Positions 17,433-26,438 of a DNA stretch of 64,000 nucleotides are shown piece by piece. The stretch covers positions 496,001 through 560,000 of the forward strand of contig JBPOEZ010000001.1 in assembly GCA_051252005.1 (NCBI GenBank), in the 5' to 3' direction. The translations under genes and the position numbers were made by a program. Source of the DNA: JACOMS01 sp051252005 (lineage in GTDB: Bacteria; Pseudomonadota; Alphaproteobacteria; Caulobacterales; Maricaulaceae). The notes under the pieces are model-generated. The model did not search any database and was not told where the DNA came from. It was given only the letters and a program-made list of their open reading frames with translations. Each line of letters opens with the position of its first letter. The first letter of the stretch is position 1.

Positions 17433-20153
17433 ATGCAAAAGTTCTCACTAAAGTCACAGCTTGCTGTGACAGCCTCTGCCGCGCTTCTTGCGGGCCTCTT
17501 GGCATCACCTGTCTACGCTCAAGATAGCGGCAACGGCGCTGGAAACTCTGACGAAATCATCACAACCGGTACACGCCGTAAGGCCCGCTCTGCGGCTGAT
17601 ACGCCTGCGCCTGTCGATGTTATTTCCGGCGTTGAGTTCACAAACCAAGCGTCAAACGATCTTCAAGACCTCCTTCGGACATCTGTTCCGTCCTATAACG
17701 TGAACGCACAGCCAATTTCTGATGCGGCAACAATTATTCGTCCAGCAAACCTTCGTGGTCTTTCTCCAGATAACACTTTGGTGCTTTTGAATGGCAAGCG
17801 TCGTCATCGTGGTTCCGTTATTTCCTTCCTCGGCGGCGGTATCGCTGACGGCGCGCAAGGCGTTGACATTTCTGTTTTCCCTGCGCTTGCTTTGAAGCAG
17901 GTTGAAGTACTTCGCGATGGTGCGTCTTCGCAGTATGGTTCAGATGCGATTGCTGGCGTTATTAACTTCCAGCTTAAAGATGCCCGTGAAGGCGGCATGG
18001 TTGAAGCTGTGTACGGCCAAACTTTTGAAGGCGACGGCGTTGATTACCGTGTCTCCGGCAATGCAGGCTTTGCTCTTGGTGAACGTGGTTTCGTCAACGT
18101 AACGGCTGAGTATAGCCAAACAGAAGGTACAGTCCGCGCCGCGCCGCGTGATGACGTGACGGATCTCGTTGCTGCGGGCAATACAGCTGCTGCAGATAAC
18201 CTAACCATCAATAACTATACTGATAAATTCGCTCAGTATTGGGGGACGCCTGATATTAACGACAATATCAAATTGTTCGTGAACTCTGGTTATGAAATCA
18301 GTGATAGCGCCGAGCTCTACCTTTTTGGTAACTATGCTGAGCGCCAAGCCGAAGGCGGGTTCTTCTATCGCAATCCAACCAATCGCGGTGGTGTTTACTC
18401 AGCTGATGGAGGTGCGACACTTCTTGTGGGGGACTTGAACCCAACAGACGGTATCTCATGTCCAGTCGTCAATATCACGGATACAACGGGTAATGGCAGC
18501 ACAGACACACCAGACCCAGTTGCTTTGGCAGCGGTTCAGGCTGATCCAAACTGCTTCACATTTGCGACGGATATTCCTGGTGGTTTCGTACCGCGTTTTG
18601 GCGGCAACAATGAAGACATGGCGATCGTTGGCGGTATCCGCGGCGAACTCGAAATCGGCAACGGTTTTGGTTATGACTTTTCTGCAAACTACGGTCAGAA
18701 TAGTACAGAGTTCTTTATTAACAACACTGTAAACGCGTCACTCGGCCCGAACACTCCGCGCGACTTTGTCCCCGGTGCTTACGAGCAAACAGAAGTGACT
18801 TTGAATGCGGATTTCAACTATTCGTTCCCTATGAGCGAATGGGCGTCTGATTTGAACTTTGCTTTTGGTGGTGAATATCGCGAAGAAACATTCGACGTAA
18901 CGGCCGGCGATGCTGCGTCTTTTGCGCTTGGGCCACTCGCTCAGCCATCTGTTGACTATCCAACTGGGCAAGGCTTCTCTACTAGCTCAAACGGTTTTGG
19001 CGGGTTCTCTCGTTCGACGTCTAACAAGCAGGATAGTTTTGGTGTTTACGGCGAATTGGAAGCGGATCTTTCGGAAGTGCTGACAATGCAAGCTGCACTT
19101 CGCTACGAAGATTTCTCAGCTTTCGGAGATACCCTGAACTATAAAATTGCGGCTTTGGTCAAGTTGACTGATACTATACGTCTTCGCGGTGCCTATTCCA
19201 CAGGCTTCCACGCGCCGACAGCGGGTCAAGCCAATGTCACAAACGTAACGACGCAGATTGTTAACGGCACTTTGATTGACCAAGGAACTGTTCCTTTGTC
19301 CTCCGGTCCTGGACAGCTTGCAGCTGACTTTATTTTAGACCGCGACGGCGGCCGTCCTGAGCTTGGCACTGAAGATGCGAGAAACATCTCCTTTGGTACA
19401 GGCTTTGAAACAGGTCCGATTTCTTGGACAATCGATTACTTCAATATCGACGTAGATAACCGAATTGCCCTGGCTAACGATGTGGATTTCTTGCAAGCAC
19501 TCGATTTTGCAGCTGATACTGATGGTGACGGCACGCCGGATGCTGCTGGGTATGACGGATCAAGTGTTGCTTCTGCTATCACAACACTCGACACGGCTGG
19601 CATCATTAACCGTGCAGAGTATGTTGGTTTTGAAGCTTTGACGCAGTTCCGTTACTTCTCAAACAGCTTCGATACCAAGACACAAGGTATTGATATCATT
19701 GCGAAAGCTCCGCTCAATTTTATTAAGAACGGTTCGACCAATGCTACTCTGGCTGTGAATTACACAGAAACCAAGGTGAACAACACTGGTACTATTAACC
19801 CGATTTCTGGTGACAGGGTTTTGGCTCTAGAAGAGTTACTTCCAAACTGGAAGGGTAACCTAACTGTTACGCATGAACGGGGTAAATTCCGTGGTCTTGT
19901 CCGCGCGAACTATTATGGCGGTTGGAATGATAATCCCAATGGCTATGAGCCAGGCGCTGAGTTCTTGTTCGACGCCGAAGTCGGTTACGAAGTTCACGAA
20001 GGTATGGAGCTCATCGCTGGCGCTGCAAACCTCCTGAATAACTACTCTGACAAAAACCCTGGACAGGGTGGCACAGGTCAGCTTTATCCAGAATCTGGAC
20101 CCTTTGGTTTCAATGGCGGACAGTGGTACGTTAAAGCGCGCTACACATTCTAG
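17433..20153 (+). CDS. TonB-dependent outer membrane receptor
   Basis: The 906-residue product has a signal peptide (about 1-29, cut after SPVYA), and a plug domain with LLNGKRRHRGS near 115-125 and LKQVEVLRDGASSQYGSDAIAG near 152-173. A long beta-barrel ends in an aromatic residue (VKARYTF), as outer-membrane barrels do. The TonB box is probably near DEIITTGTRR at 39-48. The substrate is unknown: there is no siderophore, cobalamin or sugar-use gene next to it. The ATG is preceded by TAGGGA. A strong terminator follows. Confidence 0.92.
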   Translation: MQKFSLKSQLAVTASAALLAGLLASPVYAQDSGNGAGNSDEIITTGTRRKARSAADTPAPVDVISGVEFTNQASNDLQDLLRTSVPSYNVNAQPISDAATIIRPANLRGLSPDNTLVLLNGKRRHRGSVISFLGGGIADGAQGVDISVFPALALKQVEVLRDGASSQYGSDAIAGVINFQLKDAREGGMVEAVYGQTFEGDGVDYRVSGNAGFALGERGFVNVTAEYSQTEGTVRAAPRDDVTDLVAAGNTAAADNLTINNYTDKFAQYWGTPDINDNIKLFVNSGYEISDSAELYLFGNYAERQAEGGFFYRNPTNRGGVYSADGGATLLVGDLNPTDGISCPVVNITDTTGNGSTDTPDPVALAAVQADPNCFTFATDIPGGFVPRFGGNNEDMAIVGGIRGELEIGNGFGYDFSANYGQNSTEFFINNTVNASLGPNTPRDFVPGAYEQTEVTLNADFNYSFPMSEWASDLNFAFGGEYREETFDVTAGDAASFALGPLAQPSVDYPTGQGFSTSSNGFGGFSRSTSNKQDSFGVYGELEADLSEVLTMQAALRYEDFSAFGDTLNYKIAALVKLTDTIRLRGAYSTGFHAPTAGQANVTNVTTQIVNGTLIDQGTVPLSSGPGQLAADFILDRDGGRPELGTEDARNISFGTGFETGPISWTIDYFNIDVDNRIALANDVDFLQALDFAADTDGDGTPDAAGYDGSSVASAITTLDTAGIINRAEYVGFEALTQFRYFSNSFDTKTQGIDIIAKAPLNFIKNGSTNATLAVNYTETKVNNTGTINPISGDRVLALEELLPNWKGNLTVTHERGKFRGLVRANYYGGWNDNPNGYEPGAEFLFDAEVGYEVHEGMELIAGAANLLNNYSDKNPGQGGTGQLYPESGPFGFNGGQWYVKARYTF

Positions 20154-20174
20154 TACGCAGTACATAGTAAAATG

Positions 20175-20204
20175 AAACCCGGCTCATTGAGCCGGGTTTT
20201 TTTT
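20175..20204 (+). terminator. Rho-independent terminator of the TonB-dependent receptor gene
   Basis: A GC-rich stem of about eleven pairs (AAACCCGGCTC with GAGCCGGGTTT, loop ATT) is followed at once by a run of T residues. It lies 21 bases after the receptor stop codon. Confidence 0.92.
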
Positions 20205-20222
20205 ATGGCTTTATGTTAGGCA

Positions 20223-20248
20223 TAAAAAAACGGCCGCTTGGGCCGTTT
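20223..20248 (-). terminator. Rho-independent terminator of the thiolase gene
   Basis: On the minus strand the stem AAACGGCC / GGCCGTTT with a five-base loop is followed by a T tract. It lies 22 bases past the thiolase stop. Together with the preceding hairpin it separates the two convergent genes. Confidence 0.85.
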
Positions 20249-20270
20249 CTACTCTTCAAATAAAAAAGAC

Positions 20271-21449
20271 TTATGTGCGTTGTAGACACACAGCAGTCGC
20301 TTCGCCGCCGCCAATGCAAAGGCTTGCGACACCTTTTTTAGCGTCACTCTTTTCCATGGCTGCGATGAGCGTGGCCATGATACGCGCACCTGACGCGCCT
20401 ATAGGGTGCCCCAGAACGCAGCCGCCGCCATTTACGTTCACTTTCTCATGATCAAGCCCGAGCTCCTGCATGGCGATCATAGGAACTACGGCGAAGGCTT
20501 CATTGATTTCCCATAGATCAACTTCAGATGCGTCCCACTCTGCTTTCTTAAGCGCTTTTTTCATGGCGTGAACAGGAGCGGTTGTGAAGTAAGCGGGTTC
20601 ATGAGCGTGTGCGGAGTGAGAGACGATTTCGGCCAAGACTTTATGCCCGCCTTTATTCGCGTCTGATTTGCGCATTAAGACAAGTGCTGCCGCGCCGTCA
20701 TTAATCGAGCTAGCATTGGCTGCCGTGACTGTGCCTTCTTTGTTAAACACGGGGCGAAGCGTTGGAATTTTTTCCGGCCGCGCATTGGCCGGCCCTTCAT
20801 CAGCGGTGACGATCGTATCGCCTTTACGCCCTTTAACGGTCACGGGGGTAAGCTCACGGTCAAAATCGCCGTTGTCTTGGGCTGTTTTTGCGCGGCGTAC
20901 GGATTCGATGGCGTAGGCGTCTTGGGCCTCGCGCGTGAACTGATATTCTTCTGCGATCATATCGGCGAAGACGCCCATTGCGTTTCCTTCGTAAGCATCG
21001 GTCAGGCCGTCATGCATCATGCTGTCGATGACCTGTTGATTGCCCATCCGCATACCGCCCCGCGCTTTTGGAAGCAGGTACGGGGCTATGGTCATATTTT
21101 CCATGCCGCCAGCAACAGCGAGGTTGATAGAGCCAGCTTTGATCGCATCGTGCGCCATAATTGCGGCCTGCATGCCAGAGCCGCACATTTTATTGACGGT
21201 TGTAGCTTCGCAGTGTTTGGACAGTCCGGCCTTAATGGCGGCTTGCCGAGCAGGGGCTTGACCTTGTCCGGCTGGTAGGACGCAGCCCATGATAACTTGC
21301 TCGACGGCATCAGCCTTGACCCCGGCTTCGGCGACGGCGGCTTTAATCGCCGCAGCGCCAAGCTCAGGGGCGGAGACAGAGGAAAAAGCGCCTTGAAATG
21401 CGCCCATAGGGGTGCGGGCAAGCCCAACAATAACGACTGGATCAGACAT
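20271..21449 (-). CDS. Acetyl-CoA C-acetyltransferase (thiolase)
   Basis: This thiolase condenses or cleaves acetoacetyl-CoA. The 392-residue product has the acyl-binding cysteine in NKMCGSGMQAA near residue 88, the histidine in GGGCVLGHPIGASGARI near 348, and the second cysteine in CIGGGEATAVC near 378. Length is typical. It could serve fatty acid or ketone body breakdown, polyhydroxybutyrate or isoprenoid supply, and the neighbours do not decide. It has its own terminator. Confidence 0.93.
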   Translation of the reverse strand: MSDPVVIVGLARTPMGAFQGAFSSVSAPELGAAAIKAAVAEAGVKADAVEQVIMGCVLPAGQGQAPARQAAIKAGLSKHCEATTVNKMCGSGMQAAIMAHDAIKAGSINLAVAGGMENMTIAPYLLPKARGGMRMGNQQVIDSMMHDGLTDAYEGNAMGVFADMIAEEYQFTREAQDAYAIESVRRAKTAQDNGDFDRELTPVTVKGRKGDTIVTADEGPANARPEKIPTLRPVFNKEGTVTAANASSINDGAAALVLMRKSDANKGGHKVLAEIVSHSAHAHEPAYFTTAPVHAMKKALKKAEWDASEVDLWEINEAFAVVPMIAMQELGLDHEKVNVNGGGCVLGHPIGASGARIMATLIAAMEKSDAKKGVASLCIGGGEATAVCLQRT

Positions 21450-21458
21450 AATTTCTCT

Positions 21459-21632
21459 CTATTCTTCTTTGTTTTGTAATTTTTTGGCGGCAGCAATTTT
21501 AGCGCGCTTAGCGTCAATATCTTGCTGTTTTTGACGTCGCCATTCTTCCTGCCGGCGCGTAGTCTTCTGCGTCCACCAAAAAATAAGGGCCAAAATAACG
21601 GCGAGGATCGCCACAATAAATTCGATTTTCAT
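21459..21632 (-). CDS. Small membrane protein, 57 residues, after-coding partner of thiolase
   Basis: This short gene encodes 57 residues: a hydrophobic helix at about 4-20 (FIVAILAVILALIFWW) followed by a strongly charged tail rich in Arg, Gln and Lys that is likely a coiled coil. It ends nine bases before the thiolase start on the same strand, so the two are probably cotranscribed. A one-helix protein with a basic tail fits a small inner-membrane anchor. No family is recognised. Confidence 0.6.
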   Translation of the reverse strand: MKIEFIVAILAVILALIFWWTQKTTRRQEEWRRQKQQDIDAKRAKIAAAKKLQNKEE

Positions 21633-21700
21633 AGTCACACACCGGAATGTTTGACCTTATGTAAGCCGTAACCCTGCCAAATTCAAGCCGTGTGAATGCG

Positions 21701-22141
21701 CTATGGCCTCGGAATTCCCGGCACGCCAAACATGGCGAGTTGCAAGCTGTTTGCGATGCGTTTGGCGCGTTCCATGAAATAATCCTTAGCGTGCGGCGTT
21801 GGGGCCGTCTCGGAGAGGGTTTGCTCAAATAGGCTTAGCCAGCGGGTAAAATGCGCCTTCGTTACGCCTGATAGTTTCGTATGTGCTGGGACGGGCTGCC
21901 CAGAATAAAGACCCGTGTTCATTGTCACGGATGACCAAAACAGTTTCATTTTCGGTAAGTGGACATCCCAATTGTCGCCTATGGCAGCATTGAAAACCGG
22001 GCCGAGCTCTTCATCTTTGCGGATCCGGTCGTAGAAGCCATCAACGAGTTGCGAGATGTAGGCTTCATTGATGCCAATGCTCGCAGCGTGGTCTTGAATG
22101 GCTTGGCGGCGTTCTCGCGCGCGTTCTGGCGGGTTTTCCAT
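21701..22141 (-). CDS. Group III truncated haemoglobin
   Basis: The 146-residue product resembles group III truncated haemoglobins: FYDRIRKDEELGPVFN near residues 37-52, WDVHLPKMKLFWSS near 59-72, and the proximal-histidine region PAHTKL near 86-91 followed by HFTRWLSLF. Members bind O2 and NO in the cytoplasm and are linked with NO defence. The ATG at 22141 is preferred to an upstream start. It follows a small membrane gene by two bases and lies divergent from an NsrR-like repressor. Confidence 0.88.
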   Translation of the reverse strand: MENPPERARERRQAIQDHAASIGINEAYISQLVDGFYDRIRKDEELGPVFNAAIGDNWDVHLPKMKLFWSSVTMNTGLYSGQPVPAHTKLSGVTKAHFTRWLSLFEQTLSETAPTPHAKDYFMERAKRIANSLQLAMFGVPGIPRP

Positions 22142-22143
22142 GT

Positions 22144-22323
22144 CTAGCTGACCGACTTTATGACAATCGGAAGTGTCACGAATACACAGACGACACCCCA
22201 AAAAATCATGTTGATAAGAGACCTGAAGACACCGCCATCTGGCTCTTCGGTTATATTAAACGCGCCGAGGACAAGCGTCCCAGGGAAGAGAAAGGCAGCG
22301 CCTAGAAATTTTAGAAAGGCCAT
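22144..22323 (-). CDS. Small membrane protein upstream of the truncated haemoglobin
   Basis: This 59-residue product has two hydrophobic segments, about 3-20 and 36-56 (MIFWGVVCVFVTLPIVI), joined by a short polar loop. Its stop codon is two bases before the haemoglobin start, so the two must be cotranscribed. It is the first gene leftward from the promoter shared with the NsrR-like gene. Function is unknown. The context suggests a part in NO or oxygen handling. Confidence 0.7.
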   Translation of the reverse strand: MAFLKFLGAAFLFPGTLVLGAFNITEEPDGGVFRSLINMIFWGVVCVFVTLPIVIKSVS

Positions 22324-22333
22324 AAATTATCCA

Positions 22334-22356
22334 AATAAGTATTTTATTTGCGTATT
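22334..22356. promoter_or_regulatory. Candidate operator between haemoglobin operon and NsrR-like gene
   Basis: The 78-bp divergent gap holds an AT-rich imperfect inverted repeat, AATAaGtA at the left edge against TgCgTATT at the right edge, centred near 22345. NsrR sites are AT-rich inverted repeats in promoters of NO-response genes. The match to a known NsrR consensus is loose, and the assignment rests mainly on position. Confidence 0.3.
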
Positions 22357-22401
22357 AAATAAGCTTGGCATATAAGGAAGTCAAGTCATGAAAGGTGTCC
22401 C

Positions 22402-22842
22402 ATGAATATTACAAAATTTTCTGATTATTGCCTTCGAGTGCTCATATTTTTAGCGGCGAATGACGACGAAAAGGCGACAGCGGACCAAATCGCCAAAGCT
22501 TATGATATTTCCTTTCATCATGTGGCTAAGGCGGCGCAGTGGCTCGGCCGTGAGAATTACATACTGTCTGAGCGCGGACGGGGCGGGGGCATTACGCTCG
22601 CGTCAAAAGCTACAGAGATTAATATTGGCGAGCTTCTGGCAGAGACTGAAAACCATACGCACCTTGTTGAGTGCATGAAGCCCGCCGGCGGCGCGTGCTG
22701 TATTCGTCCGGCTTGCGGGTTGAAGCTAGCTCTCGCCGAAGCGGAGGCTGCCTTTTATGAAACGTTGCGCAAGTTTACCTTGGCGGACGTGGTCACTCAA
22801 AAGTCTGCGCTTTCAACATTACTCTCAAGTTCGGAGCTTTAG
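22402..22842 (+). CDS. nsrR: NsrR-like Rrf2-family nitric-oxide-sensing repressor
   Basis: The 146-residue product has an Rrf2 winged helix (residues 1-65) and a cysteine cluster VEC-MKPAGGA-CC-IRPAC near 89-106. This matches the layout of NsrR, whose three cysteines hold an iron-sulfur cluster that reacts with NO. The C-terminal FTLADVV is also NsrR-like. An extra cysteine is adjacent to the middle ligand, and the first spacing is longer than in E. coli NsrR. The divergent haemoglobin and downstream YeaR-like gene support the call over IscR or RirA. Confidence 0.8.
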   Translation: MNITKFSDYCLRVLIFLAANDDEKATADQIAKAYDISFHHVAKAAQWLGRENYILSERGRGGGITLASKATEINIGELLAETENHTHLVECMKPAGGACCIRPACGLKLALAEAEAAFYETLRKFTLADVVTQKSALSTLLSSSEL

Positions 22843-22844
22843 AC

Positions 22845-23132
22845 ATGAACACTGCACATGAAACAATGCCAGACGGCTGCGCAAAGTATGGCGAATCGCC
22901 AGTATTCAGAGCCGAATCCGTACCGGAAAAATTACGCGCGGCTCATTCCTTGAAAGCCGGAACGTGGGGGAAAATGCGAGTGGAGCAGGGTCGGGTCGAA
23001 TATTTCTTAGAGGGTGAAACTCAGCCTTTGAAAATAGTCGAAGTCGGCACCATCCATATTATCCCGCCCGAAGAGCGGCATTATATTACAGTCAGCCGTG
23101 ACGTTCGTTTCCAAATTGAATTTTGGAAGTAG
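22845..23132 (+). CDS. YeaR-like DUF1971 protein
   Basis: The 95-residue product matches the DUF1971/TehB-like cupin family, as in E. coli YeaR: it has the PE-conserved SPVFRAESVPEKL segment near 18-30, GTWGKMRVEQG near 40-50 and IHIIPPEERHYI near 70-81. yeaR in E. coli is induced by nitrate and NO. It starts two bases after the nsrR-like stop, so it shares that operon. Biochemical function is not established. Confidence 0.75.
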   Translation: MNTAHETMPDGCAKYGESPVFRAESVPEKLRAAHSLKAGTWGKMRVEQGRVEYFLEGETQPLKIVEVGTIHIIPPEERHYITVSRDVRFQIEFWK

Positions 23133-23134
23133 TT

Positions 23135-23320
23135 TTACTCTTCTATGGGCCTAGGCGTAAATAAATTCAGCATGGATGTCGGGAAGCTCTCCGTATGGAG
23201 TTTGCCGTTTCGGTCAAACCACTGACAGCCTAAAGCGAATTCGTTCTCCGCTTCGAGTACGGTCATTTTCGGGCCGCCTGATTTTAAGCGAACCAAATCG
23301 CCTGTTGAAAATTGTGTCAT
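23135..23320 (-). CDS. YodC-family DUF2158 protein
   Basis: The 61-residue product fits DUF2158: GDLVRLKSGGPKMTV near residues 7-21 and CQWFDRNGKLHTESFP near 32-47. The start used is the second of two consecutive ATG codons. It is convergent with the DUF1971 gene with a two-base gap. Function is unknown. Confidence 0.75.
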   Translation of the reverse strand: MTQFSTGDLVRLKSGGPKMTVLEAENEFALGCQWFDRNGKLHTESFPTSMLNLFTPRPIEE

Positions 23321-23391
23321 CACTTACCTTTGCTTGGTTCAGCGCTGCCGTTTGGCAGACCTCTGGCCGTATAGCTATTAAATTTTAAACT

Positions 23392-24336
23392 CTATTCCCT
23401 GAAGAAACTTTGCAATATTTTGACTTGGCGGTCAAAGGCCTCGGTGCCGGGCGAGACAAGTTCGACATGGCCCGTGGCAGGTACTTGCACGAAATCTGCT
23501 TTCATACCCGCCGCAACGGCCTTTGCCGTGTAGGCAGCGCCGAGGCGCGGCGGGGCGATGGTGTCTTCGTTGCCGTTAAGGCTCATATGCATCGCCGTTG
23601 ATGGAAATAACTCGGTTGGCGACGTGTCAGAGAAAACATTGGGGCGTTTATCAGTGGGCTCTCCCACAAGGGTATCCATGATGCTGGCTAAACATCCTTC
23701 AAATGTCACCGGCGCAGAGGCTTCTAGGTCGGCGAGGCCGCCTGAATTGATTATGCCGCGCAGAGGCAGAGGGTTGTCTTTATAAAGCGGGCTGCTTTTG
23801 GGTAGATTGGCGCGCGTTGATAGCCAAGCCACCAAATGTCCGCCCGCAGAATGGCCGACTCCAGCGACCTTATCCATGTTAAAATTATACTCCGCCGCGT
23901 GATCTCGCAAAGCATCAGCGGCCTTGGCGACATCTTGGAAGGAGCCAGGGTATCCGCCGCCCTCTTCGTCGACGCCGCGGTACTCAATATTCCAAACGGC
24001 GAGCCCTTGTTGGCGCAAATCTTCGGCGGCGTAATTCATCAAAGTTCGGTCGGCAATGCCCTTTTGCCAACACCCGCCATGCACCATAATAATAACGGGA
24101 TGCGGGCCGTTGCCTCTGGGAAGCCAGACATCAATAACATCAGATGTGCCTTCGCCCGTGCGAACTGTATGTTGCGGCTTCGGCATGTAGCGAGCGGTTA
24201 AGTCCGACCACTTCATAAGGGGTGCAGGCTCTGCTTCAGTCATAGACGTCTCAGTGTTTGGGGCTGCGGGCGGCGTCTCTTGCGCAGGGGAGCAGGACAG
24301 TAAAAGGGCAGCGGAAAGGAGCGTAAAATATTTCAT
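23392..24336 (-). CDS. Alpha/beta hydrolase lipoprotein (esterase-like)
   Basis: The 314-residue product starts with a lipoprotein signal peptide with lipobox LLSC near residue 15. A BD-FAE/esterase-type hydrolase domain follows: oxyanion motif HGGCW near 84-88, nucleophile GHSAGG near 161-166, and candidate acid and histidine in NEDTIAP and ATGHVEL near 256 and 290. It probably sits in a membrane facing the periplasm. The substrate is unknown. Confidence 0.8.
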   Translation of the reverse strand: MKYFTLLSAALLLSCSPAQETPPAAPNTETSMTEAEPAPLMKWSDLTARYMPKPQHTVRTGEGTSDVIDVWLPRGNGPHPVIIMVHGGCWQKGIADRTLMNYAAEDLRQQGLAVWNIEYRGVDEEGGGYPGSFQDVAKAADALRDHAAEYNFNMDKVAGVGHSAGGHLVAWLSTRANLPKSSPLYKDNPLPLRGIINSGGLADLEASAPVTFEGCLASIMDTLVGEPTDKRPNVFSDTSPTELFPSTAMHMSLNGNEDTIAPPRLGAAYTAKAVAAGMKADFVQVPATGHVELVSPGTEAFDRQVKILQSFFRE

Positions 24337-24470
24337 GCGGTGAGTGTACCACGAAGCGCCTGAATACCGTAACGCCTTCTACGGTCTAGCCGATCTTTCT
24401 TTGGGGTTGTTTGGCGGCCCCCGCAGAGAATAGTCTGGTAGTTTCAAGCCCCGTCATGCACAGTCCTTTT

Positions 24471-25697
24471 ATGACATTTTCAATCCCGACCTCCCGCGCG
24501 CAGGCGCTTGCTTATGACGCGGCTGACCCGCTCGCGCCGCTCCGCGCGCAGTTTAAAATTCCCGGAGGTATGACCTACCTCGTCGGTCATTCCCTTGGCC
24601 CTGCTACCCACAGCGCGTTAGCGGCAATTCGCCAAACAGCAGAGACAGACTGGGCCAACGATATTGTTCGCGGCTGGAACAGCGCAGACTGGATCAACCT
24701 TGCCAAAACGGTCGGCGCGAAAATCGCCCCGCTTATCGGAGCCAAACCGCATGACGTCGTGATTTGCGACTCTGTATCCGTGAACCTGTTTAAGCTCGCA
24801 GCGAGCGCCCTGCCTCATGCCAAAACGCACGAAATTATGATCGAGGATGATGAGTTTCCAACCGACCAATATATCGCCAAAGGCCTTGCGGATTTGGCGG
24901 CCGCGAAACTAACCAAGCTCCCCGCAGGCGCAGCGATGGCGGCCCTTAGCGGCGGCGGCGTCCTTATCAAGAGCGCCGTGAATTACCGCACAGCGGAGAT
25001 CGCCGATATGGCAAGCTTCGAAGACGCGGCGCGGCGCTCTGGCGCGCTCATAGTCTGGGATTTTAGCCACGCCACGGGGATCGCCCCGATAGATGTTGCG
25101 GCTTCCGGCGCGCGGCTTGGCGCAGGCTGTACCTATAAATATTTGAACGGCGGCCCCGGCGCTCCGGCATTTATTTATGCCCGCGAAGACATCGCGAAAA
25201 CGCTTCTGTCGCCGCTACCCGGGTGGCTCGGGCATAAAACGCCGTTTACGTTTGACGCGGATTACGCTCCCGCAGATCACGCCGCGCGGTTTGTGGCCGG
25301 AACGCCGCCAATCCTCTCGCTCTCGGCTCTGTCAGGCGCGCTGGATGTGTTTCGCGGCCTTGATATGCAGAGGCACGCCCAGAAGGCGCAGGTCATGTCT
25401 AGTCTCGCGCTTTCCCGAGCCGCCCAGATGGGCCTCAAGACAACATCGCCGCCTTATCCCGTAAAACGCGGCGGCCATATCAGCCTCCTGCACGATAATG
25501 GTTATCCCATTGTCCAAGCCCTCGCGGCGCAGGGAATTATGGCTGACTTCCGCACGCCGGACACGATCCGCCTCGGCTTTAACCCGCTCTATATCAGCAT
25601 GACAGAGACGTGGGACGTCATGGACGTGCTCGCTGATATTTTAGACACGCGGGCTTGGGACACCTCAGAGTTCAAGATGCGCGCCGAGGTGACGTAG
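24471..25697 (+). CDS. kynU: Kynureninase
   Basis: Kynureninase cleaves kynurenine to anthranilate and alanine using PLP. The 408-residue product has GWNSADWINLA near residues 64-74, SVNLFKLAA near 104-112, WDFSHATG near 198-205 with the PLP aspartate, and GCTYKYLNGGPG near 220-231 with the PLP lysine. The ATG at 24471 fits the family N-terminus, and alternative starts at 24456 (ATG) or 24411 (TTG) are possible. No other tryptophan-breakdown gene is in view. Confidence 0.9.
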   Translation: MTFSIPTSRAQALAYDAADPLAPLRAQFKIPGGMTYLVGHSLGPATHSALAAIRQTAETDWANDIVRGWNSADWINLAKTVGAKIAPLIGAKPHDVVICDSVSVNLFKLAASALPHAKTHEIMIEDDEFPTDQYIAKGLADLAAAKLTKLPAGAAMAALSGGGVLIKSAVNYRTAEIADMASFEDAARRSGALIVWDFSHATGIAPIDVAASGARLGAGCTYKYLNGGPGAPAFIYAREDIAKTLLSPLPGWLGHKTPFTFDADYAPADHAARFVAGTPPILSLSALSGALDVFRGLDMQRHAQKAQVMSSLALSRAAQMGLKTTSPPYPVKRGGHISLLHDNGYPIVQALAAQGIMADFRTPDTIRLGFNPLYISMTETWDVMDVLADILDTRAWDTSEFKMRAEVT

Positions 25698-25721
25698 GTT
25701 TTACCGCCCGAGCTGGGCCGC

Positions 25722-26438
25722 CTAATGCAGCGGGAGCCCATCGAGGCAAGTGTTTAAGAGACCGCGTTTATGCTTGATACCATTTTTGACGGTTTCGTCT
25801 GAACGAGTTGAGCAATAGTTTCGATGACCGTCTGCTGGGTGATGCTCTACTGCGCACCCTAATTTTTCTATGGCGAGATCCATTTTTATGGCTGATGTTG
25901 CGTAATCGCCGCAGAATTGGGAGTTCTTCCGACTTTGATTAACAGGAGTAGGTGTCGGTACAGGAGGGGAATTGAACTGTTCGCAATTAACGGTTTCATT
26001 CCCCAAAGAGCTTGTTACTGTATTTCGTTCCCGAGTGGTGTGAACCCTTATCATGCTGATTTTAACGCGTTTACCGGCATTCTCATGTCGGTGCCGCAAA
26101 CGTGATTGTGCATAGTCACACACTTTTTTCTTGAAATCAGTTGCCGTGTTTTCCATCCGAGCGCGTTTGATAGTCTCCTCATTTGCGGCTTGGCAAGCTC
26201 TTTTCCTTGCTTTCTCAGGAGCTGTTCCTGCGCTTCGTGTTGCTGTTTGTAGATAGCTATCAGATAACGGGACTTGGATGTTGCTCCATGTGCTACCGAC
26301 TTCCGCTTGACCTAATATCACGATACCATCAGAAGTGCAGGTTCTTGATACTTTGGCGCTAGCCGAACTCGAACATAGTAGAGATGCTGCTAAACAAGCG
26401 GCGGTGATAATGCCCGTGTTTTTGAGAGAATTAAACAT
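25722..26438 (-). CDS. Secreted cysteine-containing protein of unknown function
   Basis: The 238-residue product has a signal peptide (about 1-28, cut after SSASA). The mature part is basic and holds about eleven cysteines spread across its length, which suggests disulfide bonds in the periplasm or outside. A proline-rich linker (PPVPTPTPV) near 157-165 divides it into two parts. No family is recognised. AGGAGAC lies about 6-12 bases upstream of the ATG. Confidence 0.6.
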   Translation of the reverse strand: MFNSLKNTGIITAACLAASLLCSSSASAKVSRTCTSDGIVILGQAEVGSTWSNIQVPLSDSYLQTATRSAGTAPEKARKRACQAANEETIKRARMENTATDFKKKVCDYAQSRLRHRHENAGKRVKISMIRVHTTRERNTVTSSLGNETVNCEQFNSPPVPTPTPVNQSRKNSQFCGDYATSAIKMDLAIEKLGCAVEHHPADGHRNYCSTRSDETVKNGIKHKRGLLNTCLDGLPLH

